NCBI RefSeq assembly: GCF_003287955.1
Contig: NZ_QMKP01000011.1
Location: 1 to 64,000 of the forward strand
Origin: Arthrobacter sp. AQ5-06
Lineage (GTDB): Bacteria; Actinomycetota; Actinomycetes; Actinomycetales; Micrococcaceae
DNA: 64,000 nt
Direction of reading: 5' to 3'
The notes below the pieces were generated by a model. It searched no databases. It was not told where the DNA came from and saw nothing but the letters and a program-made list of their open reading frames with translations. This document shows positions 45,847 through 53,585 of this stretch, in pieces. Numbering within the stretch: the first letter of the stretch is position 1; every line of letters starts with the position of its first letter. The position numbers were made by a program, and so were the translations under genes.

Positions 45847-46700
45847 ATGGTTATCAACATCAGGCTAATCGACCGACAGAATGCCGACAGCGATGATCCG
45901 CTTCCGCGTGACTGGTGGGGCTACGACCCTGACGCAACACCGGAGCAGCTTTGGAATCATAATCGTGGCATCTGGGCCCTGAGCGGGAGCCGCATCGCAA
46001 GTGAGCGCTGCCCAGCGCTCACTTGCGATGGGCAGCGCTCAACTATCAAGGCCGGATCGTGCTGGTCGCGGAACTCCACGGCCCGGATCACGAGATCTTG
46101 GCGGATAACCGCACAGGGGCACCAAAGAAGGCGCTCATTGGCCGCGTTCTGCCGGTTGGACATCCGATTCACGGGGCCTTGATGGGGACACTGGTTGAAT
46201 ACCGCAGGAATCCGGTTTCGTATGACCCGGACCCTGACACCGCTAACCCGGCAGACGCCGACCCATCTGGCGGGGCGTGGGACGCGCCCGGTGCATCGGG
46301 CCAAGGGCTGCAGATGGACCCCGACGTCCGCAGAGCGATTGAGAATGCTGCACAGGATCGCCTCATGCGCCACTACAGAGACCGCGGCTGGACCGTTACA
46401 GACACTCGGCAGAATCATCCCTACGACGCCATCGCGGTCAGGGATGTGAAGCGGATCTACCTTGAAGCGAAAGGCACCCAGAGCGGAGGTCATTCGGTCA
46501 TCGTCACGCGCAATGAGGTCGATCATGCCCGCCAGCATCCGGGACGATGCGTGATGGGCGTGTGGTCCGGAATGCGGTTTGTGGACGGCGAAGTGGATCC
46601 TGAAACGGGAGACTTCAGGATTTTAGACTTCAATCCAACCGACCCTCAGCTCAATCCTCGTGACTTCGATTGGAGGCTTCCCGGCGACGACGCGACATGA
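45847..46700 (+). pseudogene. DUF3883-like protein gene broken by a 20-bp inverted duplication
   Basis: Two frames form one protein. Frame 1 from ATG 45847 reads MVINIRLIDRQNADSDDPLP... to ASER, then goes off course at 46009. Frame 2 resumes WAALNYQGRIVLVAELHG from 46032 to 46700. Removing 46010-46029 (20 bp) restores a 277-residue frame. The C-terminal part (NAAQDRLMRHYRDRGW ... YLEAKGT ... VIVTRNEVDHA) is a DUF3883 nuclease-like domain (PD-(D/E)XK-related). Such genes are common in defence islands. A C-terminal copy lies at 51941-52075. It is unclear whether the break is biological or an assembly error. Confidence 0.75.
45993..46030. repeat. Perfect 18-bp palindrome (2-bp centre) inside the DUF3883-like gene
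   Basis: CATCGCAAGTGAGCGCTG, then CC, then its exact reverse complement. The 20 bases 46010-46029 equal the reverse complement of the 20 bases that would flank the junction without them, the mark of a template-switch (inverted-duplication) event. It shifts the reading frame. Confidence 0.92.
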
Positions 46701-46850
46701 CGACCACTGCGCCCCGCCGTCGTCCGACTGGCTCCCGCCGTCCCAAAGGCACCGCTCAAGCTAGGCAAACATGTCGGCGGCAACGCGGACGAGGATGGGT
46801 CCCGAGCGGGCACGCGGGAGAGAAGCTTCGCGTCCTATAAAGGATCGGTT
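46569..46850. repeat. Direct repeat, copy A
   Basis: 46569-46688 matches 51941-52060 with about 8 differences in 120 bases and no gaps (my hand count). A second block, about 46763-46850, matches about 52065-52160. Copy A has roughly 75 extra bases between the blocks. The repeats bracket 5.2 kb of accessory genes. The stretch 46701-46992 after the DUF3883-like gene contains no gene apart from this repeat. Confidence 0.85.
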
Positions 46851-46992
46851 ACTGAGACAGGCCTGACCGGCCATGTCCGGGGGAGTGGTTCCGCTGTGAA
46901 ATGCAGCGATAGATGGCGGCGTTTTTGGAGACACCGTCGCGCCACTCTAAGCTCTCGAAGAGTGCTTGATGTCCAGGCCAATAGGGAGCAAC

Positions 46993-47697
46993 ATGACGAC
47001 AGCAACAGGTGTGAAGTACGAGACGAGGTCCGTCAAGACGGTTCGCGGCTTGGAGGCCAGGACTAGAGCCAAATTAGAGAAAGAGGGCTGGGAGTTCGTC
47101 TCTCAGGAACAGGGGACAGTGCGGTCGGAGCTGACCTTCCGGCGTCCGAAACCAGAGACTCCGTGGAAATTGATCGGGGCGGGTGGCGGTCTGCTCGCAC
47201 TGCTCGTCGTCGGATCGCTCATCGCCAGTGCATTCGGGGGAGAGGGTAGTTCAAACAGCAGTACTGAGGCGCTCCCGTCGTCGACCCCGTCCCTAGTCGT
47301 AGAAACCGAAGCCCAGACCGCTCCGCCTGAAGCAACGACACCATCAGCCGAGCCCTCGTCTCCTGCTCCTGTGGTGACAGCTATCACCGTCAATGAACTG
47401 CTCGACAAGATCAACTCCGCCCAGATGGGTGGAATTCAAAACGGTGACCAGTTCAGGCTAACTGGCGAGCTGTTCATGTCCGACCTGTGGACGACCGGGG
47501 CATCCGGCGAATATTACGTCTTGCTAAAGGCCCAAGGGGGAGACCAGGACCTGTCCGTGTTCGTGGACGAGTCAGATACTGCCGGGTGGCGGGACGGTAC
47601 GAAGGTCCAGATGGTTGTGGAGGCGGGTGAGGCAACGATGAACGGTGAGACCACAGATGGTTGGCTGAGGGCCCTGTCCGTAGAGACGATCCAGTAG
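46993..47697 (+). CDS. Single-pass membrane protein with OB-like C-terminal domain
   Basis: 234 residues from ATG 46993 with GGGAG upstream. A cytoplasmic head (KTVRGLEARTRAKLEKEGWEFVSQEQG, like the short double-stranded-beta/helix heads seen in SHOCT-type proteins), a transmembrane helix at about 56-78 (LIGAGGGLLALLVVGSLIASAF), a Ser/Thr/Pro linker and an outer domain (about 125-234) with alternating strands resembling an OB-fold. Function unknown. Confidence 0.7.
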   Translation: MTTATGVKYETRSVKTVRGLEARTRAKLEKEGWEFVSQEQGTVRSELTFRRPKPETPWKLIGAGGGLLALLVVGSLIASAFGGEGSSNSSTEALPSSTPSLVVETEAQTAPPEATTPSAEPSSPAPVVTAITVNELLDKINSAQMGGIQNGDQFRLTGELFMSDLWTTGASGEYYVLLKAQGGDQDLSVFVDESDTAGWRDGTKVQMVVEAGEATMNGETTDGWLRALSVETIQ

Positions 47698-47984
47698 ACG
47701 GGGCAACCGCATCCGCGTTACGGCCACCACGGATACTTCTGCGTAAAACGATTCCCTTCCGCTCGCTCAAATCCTCCATCTGGGTGCGGCACGAGTAGCC
47801 GTCGGCCGGTACGACGGCGTCAGCATCCGCCGCGGACCGCCGGCAACGGCTGCTGCTCAGCCACCCGTAGACTCATTTTCCGCGGGACCAGGAACAACGA
47901 CGTTCCAACCGTGGCAGCAACATCAACAGATTCAGCTACGCTGAACCACAAATTTCCTTTGCAGAGGGAAAAACCAGGGAGGGC

Positions 47985-48014
47985 TGGCACTAGGGTGCCT
48001 GGCACTAGGGTGCC
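47985..48014. repeat. Tandem 15-bp hairpin units between convergent genes
   Basis: TGGCACTAGGGTGCC occurs twice head to tail (47985-47999, 48000-48014). Each unit can fold as GGCAC-TAGG-GTGCC, and the pair is framed by GAGGGC/GCCCTC. It lies in the 374-bp gap between convergent genes and may act as a two-way terminator. I see no gene in that gap. Confidence 0.7.
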
Positions 48015-48071
48015 GGCCCTCACTGGTGCTGCTATGAAGTAGCCGCATCACCACGGCCGAGTTTGCTCGAA

Positions 48072-49751
48072 CTACTTCCTGCCCCTGTCACGAAGGTCCT
48101 TGAGTTCGCTAATCAACGACCTCAACTCCGCGGTCTTTGTGTCTTCTGCCACGGCGTCCGCGCTGTTAAGTAAATCCTCGACCGGAAGCCATTCCTTCGG
48201 GAAGCGGAAGTGCGCTCTAAGATACTGGTCACCCGTGGAAGCGTCCGTCTGGGTACTTGTTCCTGCTACGGCGAGGACAAGAAATGCTCCCATCTCGGGG
48301 CTGACCTTGGCCGCGGCGCTCAACTGAGATCGCACTGCCTCGGTCGATGTGACGCTGGCGAAGATGTCGAGCATCATCCCCGAGGCAAGTCCATTGGCTT
48401 TCCATTCACGGACGTCGTCCCAGCCGAAACCCTCGACAAGACGTTCGAGCGCCTTGTGAGCATCGCTGGCTAGTTCGTCATGCCCATCCTCTTCCAGGAC
48501 GTTTTTCAGCTCCAGAAGAAGCAAGGCTGCGGCCGCTACGGGCTTGTGCTCCGTATGGGAGGCGATGATTGCTTCAATATCCTCATTTGTACCCCGCCGA
48601 GCCACGTGCGCGGCAACCAATGCGGTTGACGGAAGGTCAAACCCAATAGAACTGCCCGTGAGGTGACAGGCAAGTTTCGTTTGGGTCGTCAGCTGATCAT
48701 GCAAAACCGCGTCGAAGGGTTTGTTCGGCACCCGCACGAAAGGCCAGCCGCGCTCCAGCACTTCCCGGTGCTCTTCCAGCAGTTCCTCAGCGCGGTTCGG
48801 AGGCTCCTCTGTGACTTTGACCATGATCTCAGGCGGCTCCGGTGCGTCCATGCCGCGTAGGTGCAGGACAAGCGCTTCCAAGGACTTGCGGACGTCGTCC
48901 ATGGCTGCGAGGAGGATGGCGTCTTCGGTCGAAGTGACAGCGTCAGGTGTCGTAGCGCTCGAAGTAAGCTCACTGATTGACCTGCGCAGCCAGGAGGACC
49001 ATGGGCCTGCATCAGTGGCACCTGAAACCGCTGCGGCGAGCTCGGTTTCAACCTCGATGAGTAGCGGCTTGAGCACAACGGCCACCTCGTCTAGAGATGC
49101 TTGAATACGAGCTGCATAATCATCGCGGGCGGTTCGAGACGGGCTGGAGTATTTTGGCTCACCCGTGTCTGGATCCCATCCGACCGAACGGCTCCGTAAT
49201 CGTATAAGTTCCGCCTGCCATTGTGCAGCGATTCGTAGAGGGCCTTGTCGGGTCTGCTCTACCGTGGCCAACATTCGAGTCACTGCTTTCACCAGCGGCA
49301 AGGTCCGGTCAATCCGCGCGAACTCCCGCTGCTCCGATACGCGAAGTACCTCGGCGGCCTGAGCGTCTGAGATTTCCATTGGCCTAGCGTAGGGAGGAGA
49401 TGAAGTACCAAGTTCGATCTGGACTGCTTTCCACTGCCGAAGATCATCTGCGGGGTAGTCGGGCTCATTGGCCGGATCATCCACAACTCCATGGTGGAGG
49501 TCGCAGAGGATGATCAGATTTTCTTTGGCCTGATTCTCCTTGGGAGTCATCGTCGCGAGCCACCGTGGCCCTCCTTCAGAGCGCGCATGTATATGCGCCA
49601 TCTCGCTATTCAGCGATAGCCCCCCGTTGACGACTTTGTACGGCGGCTCGTAACATCCCGGGAAGCCACAGGAGACTGCAGCACCGTAGAGCTCTTTAGC
49701 AGTCTGGAGCGTCGGCCCAGGGTGTTGGATCTTGCCGTTGTTTTTGGCCAT
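48072..49751 (-). CDS. HNH-motif protein, 559 residues
   Basis: The first about 110 residues carry an HNH-like zinc/nuclease motif: CGFPGCYEPP, then EMAHIHARSEGGPRW, then ENLIILCDLHHGVVDD and YPADDLRQWK. The remaining about 440 residues are largely helical with no recognised motif (possible sensor or regulatory region). ATG 49766 is an alternative start and neither has a clear ribosome site. HNH proteins with long C-terminal regions are often anti-phage effectors; that is inference from the island setting. Convergent with the membrane protein gene. Confidence 0.72.
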   Translation of the reverse strand: MAKNNGKIQHPGPTLQTAKELYGAAVSCGFPGCYEPPYKVVNGGLSLNSEMAHIHARSEGGPRWLATMTPKENQAKENLIILCDLHHGVVDDPANEPDYPADDLRQWKAVQIELGTSSPPYARPMEISDAQAAEVLRVSEQREFARIDRTLPLVKAVTRMLATVEQTRQGPLRIAAQWQAELIRLRSRSVGWDPDTGEPKYSSPSRTARDDYAARIQASLDEVAVVLKPLLIEVETELAAAVSGATDAGPWSSWLRRSISELTSSATTPDAVTSTEDAILLAAMDDVRKSLEALVLHLRGMDAPEPPEIMVKVTEEPPNRAEELLEEHREVLERGWPFVRVPNKPFDAVLHDQLTTQTKLACHLTGSSIGFDLPSTALVAAHVARRGTNEDIEAIIASHTEHKPVAAAALLLLELKNVLEEDGHDELASDAHKALERLVEGFGWDDVREWKANGLASGMMLDIFASVTSTEAVRSQLSAAAKVSPEMGAFLVLAVAGTSTQTDASTGDQYLRAHFRFPKEWLPVEDLLNSADAVAEDTKTAELRSLISELKDLRDRGRK

Positions 49752-49865
49752 GCAGTAATTCTGCATGATGTGGAGCTTGAAGCCTTCGCAACTTCGGGCG
49801 TTGCGCTGCGAAGTCGGCCGGCCGCTACCGTTTGTAAATTCCGTACGGCCCTCTCCTGGTACTAC

Positions 49866-50655
49866 TTAGCGGCCTGCACTCACAGTGGGTCGCAATTCTG
49901 CGAGCTGGGTGGTTCGTAGGTCTCCGATCCATTGGGTCGGTAGTGCTCGCTCTTGGCTGAAGATGTCGGCGACGCCCCCGCCTGTCTGGGTTGTTCAGAC
50001 TGCGAACTCGCCGCCAGGCACGGACGATTTTGTCGTGAAGGTTCAGGACTTGGTCCGGGCGCAGGAGCCAAAGGTGGTCCTCGGCGACGAGCGCCGCAGC
50101 AGGATGCGCCCGCGTCTGCGGAGTGACGATGAACCCGAACGAGTCGCCGGGTAGGTCTTGGTCGCGACTGCGTGAGAGGTAGCGCAGGTGACCGCCGGCC
50201 TCACGTGTGTAGTCGGCGCCAAGTTCGCCATCGTCCTTAGCCTCGCTCTTGGCCTCCCAGGAGATCCATGTGATGTCGCCAAACAGCCAAGCACCGTCCG
50301 GGGCAGCGGAGGCCTTGGACCGCGCCAGGCTCTCGCTGGCACCGGCGTAGTGGCCAAGGTCGACGAGGGACTGCTCGTAGGGAGTGGCTGGTTTCTCCGA
50401 CACCGCCTTCCGCATTCGGGTGATCGCGGTGTCGAAGGCGCCGGGCCGACCGAGCGTGGCCAGCCGGGTCAGGATGTTGTCGATTGCAAGCTGGTCGAGC
50501 GGATCCAGCTCGGCCTGCCGGGTTGGGTCATCGAGAGTGTCGGCTGCGGAGACGAGATAGTCGAGCCACTTAGTTCCGCGGGCGCAGCCGCGAGCGGCGC
50601 GAAGGTAGGCCGCAGCGGTAGCGGCATATTGGGCGTCGTTTAGCCGCAGGTATGG
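49866..50655 (-). pseudogene. Truncated C-terminal fragment of a large protein, with a frameshift
   Basis: A continuous minus-strand frame (from VPYLRLNDAQYAATAAAYLRAARG near 50655) runs through YEQSLVDLGHYAGASESLA, DITWISWEAKSEA, GFIVTPQTRAHPAA and LWLLRPDQVLNLHDKI, then loses frame in a GGGGG run near 49985. Shifting frame there gives a sensible end, GVADIFSQERALPTQWIGDL...VSAGR and stop at 49866. No start exists upstream: a stop and unrelated sequence follow. It looks like the tail of a large defence-type ATPase or nuclease (EAK is nuclease-like), but I cannot name it. Confidence 0.6.
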
Positions 50656-50796
50656 GACTGAGGCTCATCAAAATATGTTGAGGTAACCCCCGGGCGGCCA
50701 CGAGCAAAGGTTGTTGTCCATCCCGTCTGGTGAGAACGGGACATATGGCCCTTGGTTAGGATTGAGGACCTCACACTTACGTTCCAAGGAGACACC

Positions 50797-51744
50797 TTGA
50801 CTACGGATCCGGCAGCCAGCTCAGTTGAGCCCAAGCGAGTATTTGTTATCTCACCTATCGGAGGGCCAGGAGGCCCCGAGCGTACGCGCGCCGACAGGTT
50901 TCTCAAGTACATCGTCCGAGCCGCCCTGCCCGAACCCGATTACGCAGTCGAACGAGCCGACGAACATGACTCCCCGCTGGCAATTACCGCAGCCATGTTG
51001 AGTTCCATCGTCGAATCCGATATCTGCGTCGCAGACATAACCGGCCGCAACCCGAACGTGTTTTATGAACTGGCGCTAGCCCATGCCATGGACAAACATG
51101 TGGTCATCATGGACGGCGACCCCGAGCGGTCCCCTTTTGACATCCAAGACCAACGCGCGATCAAGTACGGTCTCATGCCAGATGAGATAGAGGCTGCAAT
51201 TGGCCAGTTGCGCGCTAAAGCTGCTCACCATGGAGAGCCTTCCGAGTTCAGAGACATGATGAACCCGGTTGCAACGGCCTTCCGCACCTGGACCGACAGG
51301 CAGCGGGTTGAGTCGGCCGGGGATTCCACTGAGCAGGCGCTACTCGGGATGATGGAGCGCTTCGAAGAAAAGCTAGAGCAGGTCGTCCAGAAATCTGCGC
51401 CGGCGCGGACGAGCACCGTAAGTTTTGGCGACTACACAGTGCCCTTTTCCAGCCTGATCGATCACGGAGAGGCAATCCTGCCGGCGCTCAACAACTACTG
51501 GGTAGAGGGCAAGATTCCGGAATCCCTGAAATGGTTCATTGACGAAGGCGCTGACAGTCTCAGAGTGGCAAAGCACTTCAATGACTCCGCAAAACTGCAG
51601 AGATGGGTCATGTATGCGGAAGAGCTAATGGACCAAGCAGCAGCTGGACAGCCTATCTCCGAGGAGAGGTACCAGTTCCTGGAGGCCACGTTCAATAAGA
51701 CGATGTACAGAGGGTCCAACATGAAAGGTGATATCAGAACTTAG
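50797..51744 (+). CDS. TIR-like/nucleoside deoxyribosyltransferase-like domain protein
   Basis: 315 residues from TTG 50797, AAGGAG 6 bases upstream; the frame is open to 50752. The N-terminal about 170 residues have the fold signature of TIR-like/deoxyribosyltransferase hydrolases: VFVISPIGGPGGPERTRADRF, then SDICVADITGRNPNVFYELALAHAM with the catalytic-type Glu. The C-terminal half has a predicted coiled coil (LLGMMERFEEKLEQVV) and an unassigned helical region. Such domains often cleave NAD or nucleotides in phage defence; here the role is inference. It stands alone between two pseudogenes. Confidence 0.75.
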   Translation: MTTDPAASSVEPKRVFVISPIGGPGGPERTRADRFLKYIVRAALPEPDYAVERADEHDSPLAITAAMLSSIVESDICVADITGRNPNVFYELALAHAMDKHVVIMDGDPERSPFDIQDQRAIKYGLMPDEIEAAIGQLRAKAAHHGEPSEFRDMMNPVATAFRTWTDRQRVESAGDSTEQALLGMMERFEEKLEQVVQKSAPARTSTVSFGDYTVPFSSLIDHGEAILPALNNYWVEGKIPESLKWFIDEGADSLRVAKHFNDSAKLQRWVMYAEELMDQAAAGQPISEERYQFLEATFNKTMYRGSNMKGDIRT

Positions 51745-51940
51745 TCACCCTGATGTCGGCAGTTCTTGTGGCGGGTTTGCTGGCGCTCGCAGGCCCGGCG
51801 CTCGAAACGATGTTCAACCAGGCTATGGACAAGGGCGGAAAGTAGGCCATGCCGGAGTACCGCCCGCGGGGAAGTGGCGGCGACTCAGGCAAGGGCGGCC
51901 CGGAAGAACGCGGCTCTGCGGTGGTGGGCTTCGTGATGGT

Positions 51941-52160
51941 GGAATGCGGTTCGTGGACGGCGAAGTAGATCCTGAGACGGGAGACTTCAGGATTTTTGAC
52001 TTCAATCCAACCGACCGGCAGCTCAATCCGCGTGACTTCGATTGGACGCTTCCCGGCGACACCAGGCAAGCATGATGGCGGCAACGCGGACGAGATGGTG
52101 CCCGTCCGGAAGATTGGAGCGGGCACGCGGGAGACGAGGCTTCGCGTCCTATCAAAGGTT
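51941..52160 (+). pseudogene. C-terminal copy of the DUF3883-like gene (direct repeat, copy B)
   Basis: Bases 51941-52075 encode MRFVDGEVDPETGDFRIFDF...NPRDFDWTLPGDTRQA and stop, nearly the same as the C-terminus of the gene at 45847. Everything before GMRF is missing. Similarity continues to about 52160 beyond the stop. The surrounding 51745-52264 has no other recognisable gene, only two short open frames (51752 and 51849) of 30 and 39 codons. Confidence 0.75.
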
Positions 52161-52264
52161 CCTTTATCCAAATGGGACGGGCCAGGCACCGATCGCATGC
52201 GAGGCTTCGATCAACACGATGAACTGGGTAGGTCTATCGGCCAGCTGAACGGTCTGGGTGACGC

Positions 52265-52975
52265 CGCGGCCTTGAGCCCATCCCGGACTTCCACCTTGCT
52301 CCGCACATGTTCAGACGGACGATGGCAATCATCACCGCCCAACAACCCGACGGAGAAATCGCCCTCGGTCGGCAACTAAACACGCAGCCAGGCGGGCCGT
52401 GGCCAACGGGACAACCGGCGGATATGCTGCCGAGACAGCGGAATGGGCCAAAGAATTCGAGCACAAGCTACAGGAATCCGTGGCCGCCAAACTCGTCGCT
52501 CTTTGGAGCGGCACCACCCAGGACAGGACCATTACGCTCGGCGCGGGCGCCCAAGGGCTGAAGGAACGGATGGAGTCCGTCAGGGACGCGCATTCCTCAA
52601 CCTCCCTCGCACTGCGGGCAAAGATCGGAGACGCCCGACTCCTTCGGAACCTCCTCCGCGACAAATTCAGCACATTCCGCTGGGGCACCCTCAACCACTG
52701 CCTCGGAATCCCTGACCTGGCCCGCTGCCTGGACGGGCTCCCCGCAGAGACCGCAGAACACGGCATGATGCCCAACCGATGCCAGCCCGCGACTTGCCGA
52801 AACTCCGTCATTACCGACGAACACTAGCCAGTCTGGATCGCAGAGGAGAGAGACCTGATGGCTAAGCTGAGAGACAGAAAAATGGCCACTCACAACCGGG
52901 AGCAACTGGGAGTCGGAGCTGGCAACGGTCCAAAAGGTCACAAGAATGGTTGCTCATGGCCGCGGAGATGAATGA
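52265..52975 (+). pseudogene. Decayed tyrosine recombinase (C-terminal part)
   Basis: Three frames join into one recombinase tail. Frame A from 52268 reads GLEPIPDFHLAPHMFRRTMAIITAQQPDGEIALGRQL; a missing base near 52378 leads to frame B, KHAARRAVANGTTGGYAAE..., through FRWGTLNHCLGIPDLARCLDGLP and CRNSVITDEH; TAG at 52825-52827 interrupts; then PVWIAEERDLMAKLRDRKMATHNREQL, an extra G near 52909, and ELATVQKVTRMVAHGRGDE with stop at 52973-52975. This is the C-terminus of the long tyrosine recombinases found in actinobacterial integrative elements. The catalytic Tyr region and the N-terminal half are lost. Confidence 0.72.
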
Positions 52976-53393
52976 ACCAACCGTGTCGCCTACATCAGTG
53001 ACAAAGCTGCGTGAGGCCATGGACCGGCTGCTCTCCGGCAAGCCGCTGCGGACTGACGGGCGCCTCATCAAGGAAAACCTCTACAAGGAGGCCGGCGTCA
53101 GCCGGGCGACTATGAATCGTGCCACCAGCATTCTGGCCGAGTGGGAAGACAAATCCGGTGGCCCTCAGCCGCGTGACCGGACTATCGAACATCTACAGGC
53201 AACCGACGTTGAACACCGGGCCACCATCAAGAATCTGCGGCAGAAAATCCGTGGCCTCGAGGACCAACTAACGGCTGCGGCAACGACGATTGGGGAACTC
53301 CACGTCGAGAACCAGATTCTGCGAGGCCAAGATCCGACACGAAATGTCAGTCCTCTGAGACAAGATGTCTCAGGAGCCGCCACACGCCGCTAG
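52968..53393 (+). CDS. DUF6262-like HTH/coiled-coil protein
   Basis: 141 residues from ATG 52968 (ATG 52956 is possible). A winged-helix-like region (LREAMDRLLSGKPLRTDGRLIKENLYKEAGVSRATMNRATSIL) is followed by a coiled coil (HRATIKNLRQKIRGLEDQLTAAATTIGELHVENQIL). Its start overlaps the restored end of the decayed recombinase by 8 bp, the usual partner arrangement in these integrative elements. It may bind DNA at recombination sites. Probably orphaned now. Confidence 0.65.
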   Translation: MNEPTVSPTSVTKLREAMDRLLSGKPLRTDGRLIKENLYKEAGVSRATMNRATSILAEWEDKSGGPQPRDRTIEHLQATDVEHRATIKNLRQKIRGLEDQLTAAATTIGELHVENQILRGQDPTRNVSPLRQDVSGAATRR

Positions 53394-53585
53394 AGTCGAA
53401 AGCGCATATTGGTCCTGAATGGCTGGAGCCCGAAGGATTCAATACACAGCCAGGGCCAGCCCGTGGATGCACACTGTTCCTGCCTTGGAGGCGTTGCGCA
53501 GTGGATCGTTGCCACGGCGGTGAATGCGGACGCGCGATACAACTCCGGGTGATGACCCACGACAGCACTACAGGAAGAACGAAAA

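Noticed and set aside
45358-45860. Complete IS30 element
   Set aside because: Only the HTH part is readable; there is no DDE domain and no terminal repeats were found.
50797-51744. The TIR-like gene as the CBASS effector
   Set aside because: It is 9 kb from the CD-NTase with the whole hsd operon between, has its own ribosome site, and the CBASS operon has its own TIR.
52858-52971. 37-codon frame MAKLRDRKMATHNREQL... just before the DUF6262-like gene
   Set aside because: It continues the decayed recombinase frame after TAG and before an extra base, so it is a piece of that pseudogene rather than a gene.
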